A stretch of DNA of 64,000 nt from Arthrobacter sp. B1805 (GCF_002929745.1 NZ_PJIQ01000001.1:298850-362849), one strand, 5' to 3'. Counted from the first letter of the stretch, positions 44,078 to 53,817 are shown. The notes: generated by a model not told the origin, from the letters alone. Program-made: numbers and translations.

Positions 44078-46147
44078 TCACGGCTCGACGGTCCTGTCTC
44101 TCCCTGCGGCGCTTCCACCGGGGAATACCGAATGGAGGGCCGACAGGACCCCGCGCGCCTTCGTCCGCACCTCGTCCCACTCCTCGGCCGGATCCGAGTC
44201 GGCCGTGATCGCGCCGCCGACTCCGAGCGTGAGCCGGGCTCCGCCGTCGTCCTCCTGCACCACGAGTGTCCGGATGACGACGGCGAGATCCGTCGCACCC
44301 GTGAGGCTGAAGTACCCTGCTGCTCCCGAGTACGGTCCGCGAGGCGTCCGCTCCAGCCGGTCGAGGATGTCCATCGTGCTGATCTTGGGTGCTCCGGTCA
44401 TCGATCCGGCGGGGAACGCGGAGGCGACGACGCCGGCCCTCGCGCTGCCCGGCCGTAGCCGGGCATCGATGGTGCTGACCATCTGGTGCACGGTGGCGTA
44501 GGTCTCGATGTCGCAGAGCCGGCTGACCGTGACCGAGCCGGGCAGCGCATGGTGGGAGAGGTCGTTGCGGAGGAGGTCCACGATCATGATGTTCTCCGCG
44601 CGGTCCTTCGCGGAGGCCCGGAGGTCCTCGAGGAGCGCGGCGTCGGCGGCGGGATCCGCGGACCGGCCCCGGGTCCCCTTGATGGGCTCCGCCCGCATGA
44701 GGCCTCCGGCCGTGAGCTTCAGGAAGCGCTCCGGCGAGGTACTCGCGACAGCGAAACCGGGGAAGCGGAGGAAATGCGCGAAGGGGGCAGGACTGACGGC
44801 ACGCAGCCGAAGGTATGCCTGCAGGGCGTCGAAGTTCTCCGCGTGCGCGGACAGCGCCGTCGTCAGGCACACCTCGTAGGTGTTTCCGTCCGCGATCTCA
44901 GTCTTGGCCAGGTCGATCTTCGCGAGGTATTCCTCGCGGCTGTCACGGGTCCGGAAGGTTGGCACCGGTAGCGGTAGCCGGTCCGTCGCAGGGGCCGTCG
45001 CTTCGACCGCAGCCCGTGCACGTTCGAGCCAGTCGTCGCGCTCGGGATCGGGCCGCCCGTCGGACAGGAACAGCAGGAAGACGGAGCCCTCGAGGTGGTC
45101 GACGACGACGGCCCGCCCGGCGAAGACGAGGGCGGCATCAGGAAGCGCGCCGTCGGGCGTCGAGGTGTCCGAACCGCCTGTCTCCCGCTTCAACTCGTAC
45201 CCGAGGTACCCCAGCCAGCCCAGCCCGAACTCACACCCGAAGCCCTCGGGCAGACGCACGGCCCGGCGCCCCCAGACGTCGTCGAGCCAGCGGAAGAAGG
45301 GTGCCCGGACACGGGCGGTGACCGCGCCGGCGCTGATCTCCGTGACGCCGGCACGGTGCAGCGCCTGCTGCCCGAACGCCCCGCCGGCATCCGCCAGGAT
45401 GCTGAAACGGTTACGGTCCGTGGGCGGGCCGGTCGTGGCTGCATCGGAGCTGTCGAGCCAGACCGCTGCGGGCGACTCCCCGTACAGCGCGGTGAAGAGT
45501 TCGGCGGTGTTCGGGGCGGCGTCGATGCGCTCGTGGTCGAGGGTCAGTCCACGACGGCCCGCGCGCTCCGGAGCCAGCAGGACCGCGCACGACGGCAGGC
45601 CGGTCAGGGCCAGGCGCACCGCACGGGGCGAAGGTGGGCCCCGGTGGCCCTGCACGATGATGTCCGCTGAGACGGAAGGGTCGTCCTCGCTCAGCCAGGC
45701 AACCTCCTGCTCGGCCCACCGCTCCCAGAACGGCGCGTACGTGGCGCCGTCCCGCTCGATCGCCGTCCGGCGCCGGACATCGGGGTCGGCCTCCACCCAG
45801 ACGACGGCGTCGAGGTAGGGACGGGCCGCCGACGCCGCTGCGCCCACGCCTTCGAGCAGCACGATGTCCGCCCCGGGTGTCACGTGTTCCTCGCCGTCCT
45901 CACCGCGGGTCCAGTCCCACGCGCGCCATCGGGCGGCGCGCCCCTCGCCGAGCGGCCGGAGGACATGCTCCACATAGCGGCTGATCCCGTCGGCGAGCCC
46001 GTCCCAACCGGGATAGATGTCTTCGAGGTGGAACAGGCTGACGCTGTGGTGCTCCCGGAGGAGTGCCGCGAGTTCCACGGCGAGGGTCGTCTTCCCGGCG
46101 CCGGACCGGCCGTCGACGGCGATGAGGAGGGGTCGGGTGCCGGGCAC
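44078..46147 (-). CDS. pabB: Uridine kinase-like P-loop domain fused to aminodeoxychorismate synthase component I
   Basis: 689 residues. Residues 1-185 form a nucleoside-kinase-like domain with Walker A AVDGRSGAGKTTLAVEL and a VLLEGVGA strand. From about 200 it is PabB: chorismate-binding motifs AEPIKGTRGR, AENIMIVDLLRNDLS, SAFPAGSMTGAPKI, ending GVGGAITADSDPAEEWDE. Makes aminodeoxychorismate from chorismate and ammonia; the glutaminase PabA is not nearby. GTG 46147 lies three bases after the LysE stop. The kinase domain's role is unknown; pabC is 2.5 kb away. Confidence 0.82.
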   Translation of the reverse strand: MPGTRPLLIAVDGRSGAGKTTLAVELAALLREHHSVSLFHLEDIYPGWDGLADGISRYVEHVLRPLGEGRAARWRAWDWTRGEDGEEHVTPGADIVLLEGVGAAASAARPYLDAVVWVEADPDVRRRTAIERDGATYAPFWERWAEQEVAWLSEDDPSVSADIIVQGHRGPPSPRAVRLALTGLPSCAVLLAPERAGRRGLTLDHERIDAAPNTAELFTALYGESPAAVWLDSSDAATTGPPTDRNRFSILADAGGAFGQQALHRAGVTEISAGAVTARVRAPFFRWLDDVWGRRAVRLPEGFGCEFGLGWLGYLGYELKRETGGSDTSTPDGALPDAALVFAGRAVVVDHLEGSVFLLFLSDGRPDPERDDWLERARAAVEATAPATDRLPLPVPTFRTRDSREEYLAKIDLAKTEIADGNTYEVCLTTALSAHAENFDALQAYLRLRAVSPAPFAHFLRFPGFAVASTSPERFLKLTAGGLMRAEPIKGTRGRSADPAADAALLEDLRASAKDRAENIMIVDLLRNDLSHHALPGSVTVSRLCDIETYATVHQMVSTIDARLRPGSARAGVVASAFPAGSMTGAPKISTMDILDRLERTPRGPYSGAAGYFSLTGATDLAVVIRTLVVQEDDGGARLTLGVGGAITADSDPAEEWDEVRTKARGVLSALHSVFPGGSAAGRDRTVEP

Positions 46148-46150
46148 GGC

Positions 46151-46768
46151 TCAGGCCAGCGCGAGGAGCGCGCCGACGCCCACGAAGAGCGACCCGAAGG
46201 TGCGGTTCAGGATGACCTGGCCGCGGTCGTCGCGCGTGAAGCGCCGGAATGAGCGTGCGGTGCCCGCGTAGAAGAACCACATCACCAGCAGGTCGATGGC
46301 GATGACGGTTGCCGCGAGCACCCCGTACTGACCGAGCAGGGGCTGTTCCGGCCGGATGAACTGGGGGATCAGGGCGAGGAAGAAGACGATGGCCTTCGGA
46401 TTGAGCAGGTTGACCCACACGCCGCGTCGGAACATCGAGAACGGTCTCTCACTGCTCTGCAGCGCCCGGACGTCGCTGGGCTCGGGCCGCTGCAGGAACT
46501 TGCGCACGCCGAGGTACACGAGGTAGGCGGCTCCGGTGTAGCGGATCAGGTTGAAGGCAAGGGGGGAGTTGCTGACGAGGATGCCGACGCCGGCTGCGGC
46601 GATCGCGATGTGCACCAGCAGTGCCACCTGCTGGCCGAGGACCCCCCAGATGGCGCGCCGGAATCCGACGGTCAACGCATTGCTCATGGTGTTCACGGCG
46701 CCGGCACCAGGGACGAAGCTGATGAGTGTCTGGGCGCCGAGCAACGCCAGCCAGAGGGAGGGATTCAC
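46151..46768 (-). CDS. LysE/RhtB family exporter
   Basis: 205 residues, about six helices. FVPGAGAVNTMSNALTVGFRRAIWGVLGQ and the WVNLLNPKAIVFFLALIPQF motif are typical of RhtB-type amino acid exporters. GTG 46768 is supported by position: a longer frame would run into the phosphatase gene 23 bases upstream. Cotranscribed with the phosphatase and pabB. Confidence 0.88.
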   Translation of the reverse strand: MNPSLWLALLGAQTLISFVPGAGAVNTMSNALTVGFRRAIWGVLGQQVALLVHIAIAAAGVGILVSNSPLAFNLIRYTGAAYLVYLGVRKFLQRPEPSDVRALQSSERPFSMFRRGVWVNLLNPKAIVFFLALIPQFIRPEQPLLGQYGVLAATVIAIDLLVMWFFYAGTARSFRRFTRDDRGQVILNRTFGSLFVGVGALLALA

Positions 46769-46791
46769 CCGTTCATGGTAAGCGCCGCTCG

Positions 46792-47301
46792 TCAGGCGTC
46801 CGAACCGTCGGCATCGAGCTCGTTCCGGACGTACCGGACGACGCCGTCCACTGCGCCGTCGACCATCTTCCACGTGGCCTCGAAATCGCTGGCATCGCCG
46901 TACCAGGGATCGTAGATGCCCAGTTCCTCGAGGTCGGTGTCCGTCGTCGAGGGATCGAACTCACGCAGGAGATGGATGCGGTCACGCGCGTCGTCGTCGG
47001 GTGCCTCCTCGCGCAGCTCCCGGTAGTGGTCGAGGTCGAGGGCGAGGATGAGGTCGCGCTCGCGGTACCAGCCCGGTTCGAACTGGCGCGCCCGGTGCAG
47101 GTGGCTCTCGATGCCGAGTTCGGTCAGCTTCGCCGCCGCCCGCTCGTCGATGGGCCTGCCGGCCTCCCAGCCGGTGGTACCCGCGGAGTCGACGACGACG
47201 TCGTTTTCCATGCCGGCCTTCGCGAACGCGTGGACCAGCATGAGTTCTGCCATGGGCGAGCGACAGATGTTCCCGGTGCAGACGGTGACGATGCGGTACA
47301 T
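46792..47301 (-). CDS. Low molecular weight protein tyrosine phosphatase
   Basis: 169 residues. P-loop CTGNICRSPMAE (C-X5-R) at the N-terminus, the general-acid loop with DPWYGD near 145. Typical acid phosphatase removing phosphate from tyrosine. Followed closely by the LysE exporter gene. Belongs to the same superfamily as the arsenate reductases at 59-61 kb but has a phosphatase signature. Confidence 0.9.
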   Translation of the reverse strand: MYRIVTVCTGNICRSPMAELMLVHAFAKAGMENDVVVDSAGTTGWEAGRPIDERAAAKLTELGIESHLHRARQFEPGWYRERDLILALDLDHYRELREEAPDDDARDRIHLLREFDPSTTDTDLEELGIYDPWYGDASDFEATWKMVDGAVDGVVRYVRNELDADGSDA

Positions 47302-47344
47302 CCGGACAGCCTAGCTGCGGTGGTCGCCGCCGGGGGTCCGGCGC

Positions 47345-48142
47345 TCAATCCCGGGCGAGGATCTCCACGCTCGGCATCAGGAACACGCCATCGTCCGTAC
47401 GGGCCCACCTGCGCCAGCCCGCGGCCAGCCGCTCCAGGGTCTGCTGGTCCGCGATGCCGCGCTCCAGGGTCTGCTCCGCGAAAGCCGAGTGCAGCACACG
47501 CTCCGCCCACGACTCCGCGTGGAAGTTCCGCTCCTCGGGCGTCGCATACACCCAGTTCGACGACGACACCTCGACGACGGCGAACCCGGCTTCGGTCGCC
47601 CACCCCGGGAGCCTCCTGCCCGCGTCCGGCTCGCCGCCGTTGCCGCGTGCCAGGTCCCGGTACAGTTCCCGCCACTCCTCGAGCTCGTCGACCGCGGGGT
47701 ACCAGGTCATCGCGCCGAAGTCCGCGTCGCGGGCGGCGACGATTCCGCCGGGACGTACGACGCGCCGCATCTCACGGAGCGCCGCCACGGGGTCGGCGAG
47801 GTGCTGCAGTAGTTGGTGTGCATGGACGACGTCGAAGGACTCGTCCGGGGCGTCGAGGTCGTACACGTTCCCGACGCGGAACTCGACGTTCGCGAGATCG
47901 GCGTGGCCCTCGGCTGCCTGCGCGATGACGTCCGCCGAGCTGTCGATCCCGAGCACTGTCCCCGGTGCCACGATGTCGGCCAGCCCGGCAGTGATACTGC
48001 CGGGCCCGCAGCCGATGTCGAGGACGTCCATGCCGGCTTCGAGGAAGGGTTCGAGATAGGCCGCGGACGAAGCGACGGTGCGCGTCGCGTGAGCTGCCGT
48101 CACGCTGGGATGGTGACCGTGGGAGTAGACCTCGTCGTTCAT
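47345..48142 (-). CDS. SAM-dependent class I methyltransferase
   Basis: 265 residues. SAM motif I VLDIGCGPGSITAGLAD, motif II-III AHQLLQHLADPVAALREMRRVVRPGG. UbiE-like fold; substrate unknown. Follows its own promoter; 43 bases from the phosphatase gene downstream. Confidence 0.9.
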   Translation of the reverse strand: MNDEVYSHGHHPSVTAAHATRTVASSAAYLEPFLEAGMDVLDIGCGPGSITAGLADIVAPGTVLGIDSSADVIAQAAEGHADLANVEFRVGNVYDLDAPDESFDVVHAHQLLQHLADPVAALREMRRVVRPGGIVAARDADFGAMTWYPAVDELEEWRELYRDLARGNGGEPDAGRRLPGWATEAGFAVVEVSSSNWVYATPEERNFHAESWAERVLHSAFAEQTLERGIADQQTLERLAAGWRRWARTDDGVFLMPSVEILARD

Positions 48143-48171
48143 GCTTCGAAGGCTAGCGCGCAGCGGGCTGA

Positions 48172-48642
48172 TCAGTCAGCGCCGGCGTCTTCCCGCGCCT
48201 CATTCTTGGCGGCAACGGTGGCTTCGGTTATTTTCCGCATCATGTCGCGCAGGAGTTCCAACTGCTCCTCCGGGTACTGGTCGAGGACGGCTCTGATGTG
48301 CCGCGCCAGCGGAGCGAACAGTGCTGCGCCGGTGACACGGGCCTTCTCCGTCATCTCCAGGTGGACCTGCCGCCGGTCGACGTCGCTGCGACGCCTGGTG
48401 ACGTGCCCCGCCGCGTCGAGGCGGTCGATCAGGGCGGTCGTCGCGGGCGAGCTGAGGTTGAGCTCCTCGCGCAGCAGTCCGGGAGTCACAGTGACCCCTG
48501 CGCGTGCCGCCCCGACCATGATGCTGAGGGCCTGGAGATCGGTGCGGTACAGGCTGTCGCGCTCGCCGGCAGCCTCGACGTACCGGTCCGTCTCGATGGT
48601 GAACTGCTGCATGAGAGCCATGAGCTCGTCCCGCGTGGCCAT
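48172..48642 (-). CDS. MarR family repressor of MMPL transporter
   Basis: 156 residues with winged helix LNLSSPATTALIDRLDAAGHVTRRRSDVDRRQVHLEMTEKA; dimerisation helices at both ends. GAGGA ribosome site sets ATG 48642. Divergent from the MMPL gene, with a palindrome overlapping that gene's promoter. Confidence 0.87.
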   Translation of the reverse strand: MATRDELMALMQQFTIETDRYVEAAGERDSLYRTDLQALSIMVGAARAGVTVTPGLLREELNLSSPATTALIDRLDAAGHVTRRRSDVDRRQVHLEMTEKARVTGAALFAPLARHIRAVLDQYPEEQLELLRDMMRKITEATVAAKNEAREDAGAD

Positions 48643-48688
48643 GAATCCTCGTCTTTCTTTCTCCAAGTCTAGGCAGACCCCCGATATC

Positions 48689-48705
48689 TCCATGATGGAT
48701 ATACT
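48689..48705. promoter_or_regulatory. MarR operator and -10 of MMPL gene
   Basis: TCCATGATGGA, a perfect palindrome with one central base (48689-48699), abuts a TATACT -10 (48700-48705), 38 bases before the MMPL start. Confidence 0.5.
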
Positions 48706-48742
48706 CGATTACAGAGATAAGTCGAGGAGAGGGTTGCATGCC

Positions 48743-50887
48743 ATGAGGAACCGTTGGGTGCGGGTGCTCCTGCCCGTCGTCGTCGTCCTGATCTGGTTGG
48801 TGGGCGCAGCCGTGGGCGGCCCGACCTTCGGGCGGCTCGAGGAGGTGTCCAGCAACGACCAGGCATCGTTCCTCCCGGCGAGTGCAGAGTCCACGGAGGC
48901 CGGCGAGCTGCAGCAGCAGTTCAGCGACTCCGACGCCGTTCCAGCGGTCATCGTCGCCGAGTTCGAGAGCCCGATCGAGCCGCGCGACCTCGGCCCCTAT
49001 GAAGCACTCGGTTCCGCGCTCAGCGGGGTCGAGGGGCTCCATGCCCCGGCCGGGGGGCCGCCGTCCGTCGCAGGCCCCATCCCCTCCGAGGACGGATTCG
49101 CGGTGCAGTACGTCGCCTTCGTTTCCGCCGATGCCGAACCCACCGAGGTCGTGGACGGTCTACGCGCGGTCCTGGCGGACGAGCTGCCCAGCGGGGTCAG
49201 GGGGTATGTCACAGGACCGGCCGGCTTCACGGCGGACCTGGCGGGTGCCTTCAGCGGCATCGACGGCATCCTGCTCGGCGTTGCGCTCGGAGCGGTGTTC
49301 ATCATTCTCCTCGCCGTCTACCGCTCCATCGTGTTGCCGTTCCTGGTGCTCCTCACCTCGGTGGCCGCACTGGCAACATCGATCCTGCTCGTCTTCGCGT
49401 TCGCGAAGCTGGACTGGATCCAGCTGAGCGGCCAGAGCCAGGGCATCCTGTCGATCCTCGTGATCGGGGCAGCCACCGATTATGCGCTGCTGCTCGTCGC
49501 CCGGTTCCGCGAAGCGCTCGTCGAGAAGGAGACCACGTGGGAGGCGATGCGCGTGGCCTATCGCAGCTCCGTCGAACCGATCCTGGCCTCCGGCGCCACC
49601 GTGATCCTCGGACTGCTGTGCCTCCTGTTCTCGGACCTCAACTCGAACCGGAGCCTTGGCCCCATCGCCGCGATCGGCATCGTCTTCTCCCTCGGGGCGG
49701 CCCTCACGCTCCTCCCCGCCCTCCTGCTGCTCTTCGGCCGGTCGGCCTTCTGGCCGCTGCGTCCGCGCTATGACGTGGCCAAGAACGCCGCCCGGCACGA
49801 GGGCATGCATGCGGCGCCGAGCGAGGCGGGTCCGGAGACGGGACTCGAGCAGCTCAGGGGCGTCTGGAAGCGCGTCGCCCTCCTCGTCGCGCGTCGCCCT
49901 CGTGTCCTGTGGATCGCCTCGTTGCTCCTCCTCGTCACGGGCGCCCTCGGGTTGACTCAGTTGCAGGCCAGTGGAGTACCGCAATCCGCGCTGATCCTGG
50001 CGCCGTCGAACGCGGTGGACGGCCAGGAGGCCCTCGCGCGCCACTTCGACGCCGGCTCCGGCAGCCCCGTCCAGGTCGTCGCTCCAGAGGCTGATCAGAG
50101 TGCGGTGCTCGAGGTGGTCACGTCACAGCCCGGCATCTCGGACGCGGGGGTGACCTCGGATCCAAGCGGTGCGGCTGTCGTCATGAACGGGCGCGTCCTC
50201 ATCAGCGGGACCCTCGTGGACCAGGCGGACTCCGACCAGGCCGAGGACGTGGTGCGCGCCCTGCGGACCGAGCTCGACGACGTCAGCCCGGACGCCCTTG
50301 TGGGTGGTGTCACGGCGACGGCGATCGACACGAACGACACGGCACTCGCTGACCTCGTGAAGATCATCCCCCTCGTGCTGCTGGTCATCCTGGTGGTGCT
50401 GATCATCCTGTTGCGCTCGATCCTTGCGCCCGTGCTCCTGGTGGCCAGCGTCGCGCTGTCCAATGCGACGGCGCTGGGGGTATCGGCCCTGGTGTTCAAC
50501 GGCATCCTCGGCTTCGAGGGCGCCGACGCCTCCGTGCCGCTTTTCGCCTTCGTCTTCCTGGTGGCGCTCGGCGTGGACTACAACATCTTCCTGATGACCC
50601 GGGTGCGTGAGGAGTCACTGCGGATCGGTACGAGGCCCGGCATCCTCCGTGGGCTCGGGATCACGGGAGGGGTCATCACATCCGCCGGCGTCGTCCTCGC
50701 CGCGACCTTCGCGGCACTGGGCGTCATCCCGATCCTGTTCCTCGCGCAGATAGCGTTCATCGTAGCGTTCGGGGTCCTGCTGGACACCGTCCTCGTGCGC
50801 TCGCTGCTGATCCCCGCGCTCGCCTACGACATCGGACCGAGGATCTGGTGGCCTTCGAAGCTAGGCGCTGTGCCGTCGCAGCGGTAG
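48743..50887 (+). CDS. MMPL family RND-type exporter
   Basis: 714 residues, 12 helices in two repeats with large extracellular loops. First MMPL block GAATDYALLLVARFREALVE; second GVDYNIFLMTRVREESLRIG. Proton-driven lipid or drug export. ATG 48743 follows AGGAGAGGG; a TTG three codons earlier is possible. Regulated by the divergent MarR. A GTGCAGG/CCTGCAC hairpin at 50906-50931 may terminate it. Confidence 0.9.
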   Translation: MRNRWVRVLLPVVVVLIWLVGAAVGGPTFGRLEEVSSNDQASFLPASAESTEAGELQQQFSDSDAVPAVIVAEFESPIEPRDLGPYEALGSALSGVEGLHAPAGGPPSVAGPIPSEDGFAVQYVAFVSADAEPTEVVDGLRAVLADELPSGVRGYVTGPAGFTADLAGAFSGIDGILLGVALGAVFIILLAVYRSIVLPFLVLLTSVAALATSILLVFAFAKLDWIQLSGQSQGILSILVIGAATDYALLLVARFREALVEKETTWEAMRVAYRSSVEPILASGATVILGLLCLLFSDLNSNRSLGPIAAIGIVFSLGAALTLLPALLLLFGRSAFWPLRPRYDVAKNAARHEGMHAAPSEAGPETGLEQLRGVWKRVALLVARRPRVLWIASLLLLVTGALGLTQLQASGVPQSALILAPSNAVDGQEALARHFDAGSGSPVQVVAPEADQSAVLEVVTSQPGISDAGVTSDPSGAAVVMNGRVLISGTLVDQADSDQAEDVVRALRTELDDVSPDALVGGVTATAIDTNDTALADLVKIIPLVLLVILVVLIILLRSILAPVLLVASVALSNATALGVSALVFNGILGFEGADASVPLFAFVFLVALGVDYNIFLMTRVREESLRIGTRPGILRGLGITGGVITSAGVVLAATFAALGVIPILFLAQIAFIVAFGVLLDTVLVRSLLIPALAYDIGPRIWWPSKLGAVPSQR

Positions 50888-50905
50888 TTCCCGCAGGCGG
50901 CACCC

Positions 50906-50931
50906 GTGCAGGAGCTGGGAGTTGCCTGCAC
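50906..50931 (+). terminator. Hairpin after MMPL gene
   Basis: GTGCAGG (50906-50912) and CCTGCAC (50925-50931), a perfect 7-base stem with a 12-base loop, 18 bases after the stop; no T-run. Confidence 0.45.
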
Positions 50932-51013
50932 AGGTGCTGCACAGCTTCGCGAAAGCCGCGGCCTAACTCCGGCCGCCACAGTGGAGGAACAACACCACCG
51001 CCAGGAGGACACC

Positions 51014-51271
51014 ATGATCAGCTACCGACCCATCCCCGAACTCACCGCAGGACGCAGGGGCTTCAGGGCGGCGATCGGCGCCATGGCGCTGGCAGCAGTC
51101 CTGGGGACTACCGCCTTCGCGCCGATCGGAGCCGAAGCCCCTGCCGCCTCGGCGGCCCGCACCGCCGTCGTCGTCGGCTCCACCGTTCCCGCGGAGCAGG
51201 CGATCGTGCGGCGTGAGGACACCGGGGGCTCGCTCGACCAGGGCGCGGCCGCCGGACCGCTCGACGCCTGA
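51014..51271 (+). CDS. Small secreted protein
   Basis: 85 residues. Basic start TAGRRGFRAAIG followed by a hydrophobic stretch AMALAAVLGTTAFAPIGAEA ending AASA-A, a plausible Sec signal peptide cleaved near residue 47. The mature part is only about 38 residues. Strong AGGAGGAC ribosome site. Directly upstream of the response regulator/kinase pair, so it may be an extracellular accessory to it. Confidence 0.68.
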   Translation: MISYRPIPELTAGRRGFRAAIGAMALAAVLGTTAFAPIGAEAPAASAARTAVVVGSTVPAEQAIVRREDTGGSLDQGAAAGPLDA

Positions 51272-51389
51272 GACCGCGGACCAGCGGAGCAGGACGTCCT
51301 ACGGGATACTGGACCGCAACGCACCACCTGCACACCCCCTCCCGCTCCGGGCACAGCCCGGATCCGAGGACGACACCGAGGTAGACACG

Positions 51390-52139
51390 ATGGCCGACGC
51401 CACGCACCACTCCATGACCGACAACCTGCCTCGCCTCGCGCATCCGGACGGCAGTCCCATCCGCGCCCTGGTGGTCGACGACGAGACGAGCCTCGCCGAG
51501 CTGGTGAGCATGGGCCTCCGGATGGCCGGCTGGAGCGTGACGACGGCGAACGACGGCCTGACCGCGGTGACAGCGGCGCGGGACTTCCGGCCCGATGTGC
51601 TCGTCCTCGACGTCATGATGCCCGGGGTGGACGGCATCGAGGCACTCACGAAGATCCGCACCTTCGCGCCCAACGTCCCAGCCCTGTTCCTCACGGCCAA
51701 GGACGCCGTGCAGGACCGTATCTCCGGCCTGTCGGCGGGAGGAGACGACTACGTCACGAAGCCGTTCAGCATGGAGGAGCTCATGCTGCGCCTGCACCGG
51801 CTCGTCCAGCGTTCGGGCGTCGCAGCATCCGACTCAGCGGAACTGGTGGTCGGGGACCTTGTCATGAACGTCGACACCCGCGAAGTGACCCGCGGCGGCG
51901 AGGACATCGCCCTGACCTCCACGCAGTGGGAGCTGCTGCGCTACCTCATGGAGAACCCGCGCCGCGTGGTCAGCAAGTCCCAGATCCTCGACAACGTCTG
52001 GAACTACGACTTCGGCGGCCAGGCGAACATCGTCGAGCTCTACATCTCCTACCTGCGCAAGAAGATCGACGCCGGACGCACGCCGATGATCCACACGGTC
52101 CGCGGCGCCGGGTACGTTCTCAAGCCCGCTGCCCCGTGA
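51390..52139 (+). CDS. OmpR-family response regulator
   Basis: 249 residues. Receiver with phospho-acceptor Asp74 in VLVLDVMMPGVDG and lysine in VTKPFS, then a winged helix output domain (YDFGGQANIVELYISYLRKKID; IHTVRGAGYVL). Binds DNA as a dimer when phosphorylated. The stop overlaps the kinase start by four bases. The N-terminal 24 residues before the receiver are unusual in length. Confidence 0.92.
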   Translation: MADATHHSMTDNLPRLAHPDGSPIRALVVDDETSLAELVSMGLRMAGWSVTTANDGLTAVTAARDFRPDVLVLDVMMPGVDGIEALTKIRTFAPNVPALFLTAKDAVQDRISGLSAGGDDYVTKPFSMEELMLRLHRLVQRSGVAASDSAELVVGDLVMNVDTREVTRGGEDIALTSTQWELLRYLMENPRRVVSKSQILDNVWNYDFGGQANIVELYISYLRKKIDAGRTPMIHTVRGAGYVLKPAAP

Positions 52140-53674
52140 CCCACCCGGACCGTGCGGACGGTGCGCGCCGCCAGCCGGGAGGAGGAAGGCGCCCCCTGCA
52201 CCTGCGCACTAAACTCATCCTTGCGACGCTCGCCCTGCTCACGGCAATCTGCGTCGCGATCGGCGTCTTCAGCCATGTCGCCATGAGCAGCTACCTCACC
52301 GCGCAATTGGACGAGGCGTTGTCTCCCGCGGCCGGACGGGCCGGCTTCCCCGGCGGGCGTCCACCCGGCGGTGACGATCGCCCGTTCCGCGACGTCGATC
52401 CGGAGAATGCCGCGGGCCAGCGCCCCGGCACCCTCAATGCCGTGTTCGACGGCGACGGCGAGGCGCAGAGCTCCGCGCTCGTGCAGGACGACGGCAGCAC
52501 CGAACCGCTCACGGGAGCAGACCTGGAACTGCTGGCAGGTGTCGACCCCGCGCGAGGGCCCGAGGAACTGGCCCTGAGCACGGGTCGCTACCGCGTGGAT
52601 GCAGCCGAACTCCCGGCCGACCTCGATGGGGATGTGCTCGTGACGGGCCTTTCCACGGCGGAGCGGGACAGCACCCTGGTATCCCTCGACGTCACGGTGG
52701 CGGGCCTCTCCCTCGCCGGCCTCGTGCTGACAGGGCTGGCCGGGACGGTGATCATCCGCCGGTCGCTGCGCCCGCTCGAGGAGTTGTCCGCCGTCGCGAC
52801 CTCCGTCTCGCAGCTTCCGCTGTCCTCCGGCGAAGTGGTCATCCCGGTGCGGGTACCGCCTGCCGCGGCGCAGCCCGGTACGGAGGTCGGTACCGTTGGC
52901 CTGGCCCTGAACGAGATGATCGACCACGTCACGAGCGCACTGCGTGAACGCCATGCGAGCGAGATGAAGGTGCGGCAGTTCGTGGCCGACGCGAGCCATG
53001 AACTGCGCACGCCCCTGACCTCGATCCGCGGCTACACCGAGCTGATCCTGATGAGCGAGACGGTGAGTCCCTCCGGACGGTCCGCCCTGGAACGCGTGGA
53101 CAGCGAGTCCAAGCGCATGTCCTCCCTTGTCGAGGATCTCCTGCTTCTCGCACGCCTCGATGAGGGCCAGCGTGGGGAGGTGTCCGACGTCGACCTCACG
53201 GAACTCGTGATCGAGACGACGAGCGACGCCCAGGTGTCTGCCCCTGACCACGCATGGAACCTCGACCTGCCGGACGAGCCCGTCGAGGTGCGGGCCGTCG
53301 AGGCGGAGATACGCCAGGTGCTCATCAACTTGCTCTCGAATGCCGCGAAGCACACGCCATCGGGCACCGTGGTCTCCACGGCACTGGCCGTGGAGGAAGG
53401 AAAGGCGAGCATTTCCGTCACCGATTCCGGGCCCGGCATCGATCCCGCCTTCCTGGGCACCATCTTCACGAGATTCAGCAGGGGTGACGCCGCACGGTCC
53501 GCGCATGCGGGGAGCACCGGGCTCGGCCTCGCGATCGTCCAGGCCCTCGTCGAGGCCAACGGTGGCGATATCTCTGTGACCAGTGAGCCCGGCAGGACAC
53601 AGTTCCGCGTCGAGCTGCCGCTCGTGCAGCCGGGCCTACAGCGCCACCAGGAGCCCGGCCAGGAACTGCCCTAG
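52136..53674 (+). CDS. Sensor histidine kinase
   Basis: 512 residues. Two membrane helices (near 25-50 and 180-205) frame an extracytoplasmic sensor domain of about 130 residues, then HAMP (RRSLRPLEELSAVATSVS), the H-box ADASHELRTPLTSIRGY, and N, G boxes (LINLLSNAAKHTPSG; SDSGPGIDPA-like). Autophosphorylates on the H-box histidine and passes phosphate to the co-encoded regulator. GTG 52136 overlaps the upstream stop. Confidence 0.92.
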   Translation: MTHPDRADGARRQPGGGRRPLHLRTKLILATLALLTAICVAIGVFSHVAMSSYLTAQLDEALSPAAGRAGFPGGRPPGGDDRPFRDVDPENAAGQRPGTLNAVFDGDGEAQSSALVQDDGSTEPLTGADLELLAGVDPARGPEELALSTGRYRVDAAELPADLDGDVLVTGLSTAERDSTLVSLDVTVAGLSLAGLVLTGLAGTVIIRRSLRPLEELSAVATSVSQLPLSSGEVVIPVRVPPAAAQPGTEVGTVGLALNEMIDHVTSALRERHASEMKVRQFVADASHELRTPLTSIRGYTELILMSETVSPSGRSALERVDSESKRMSSLVEDLLLLARLDEGQRGEVSDVDLTELVIETTSDAQVSAPDHAWNLDLPDEPVEVRAVEAEIRQVLINLLSNAAKHTPSGTVVSTALAVEEGKASISVTDSGPGIDPAFLGTIFTRFSRGDAARSAHAGSTGLGLAIVQALVEANGGDISVTSEPGRTQFRVELPLVQPGLQRHQEPGQELP

Positions 53675-53817
53675 GCAGAGCTCGCCTGCCCGCCTGCCGT
53701 GGTGGGGAGCGGTCCTCGGGCAGAACCCGCGCACCGACGGGCAGGTCCTTCCGCAGGCTTTGCGCAAGAAGCTGCGGCTCCTCGGTCGGGGGCAGCAGGG
53801 ATCGATACCCTTGTACC

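Noticed and set aside
52049-53506. Minus-strand 485-codon open frame opposite the histidine kinase
   Set aside because: Shadow of the kinase gene, which has H, N and G boxes in the sense frame.
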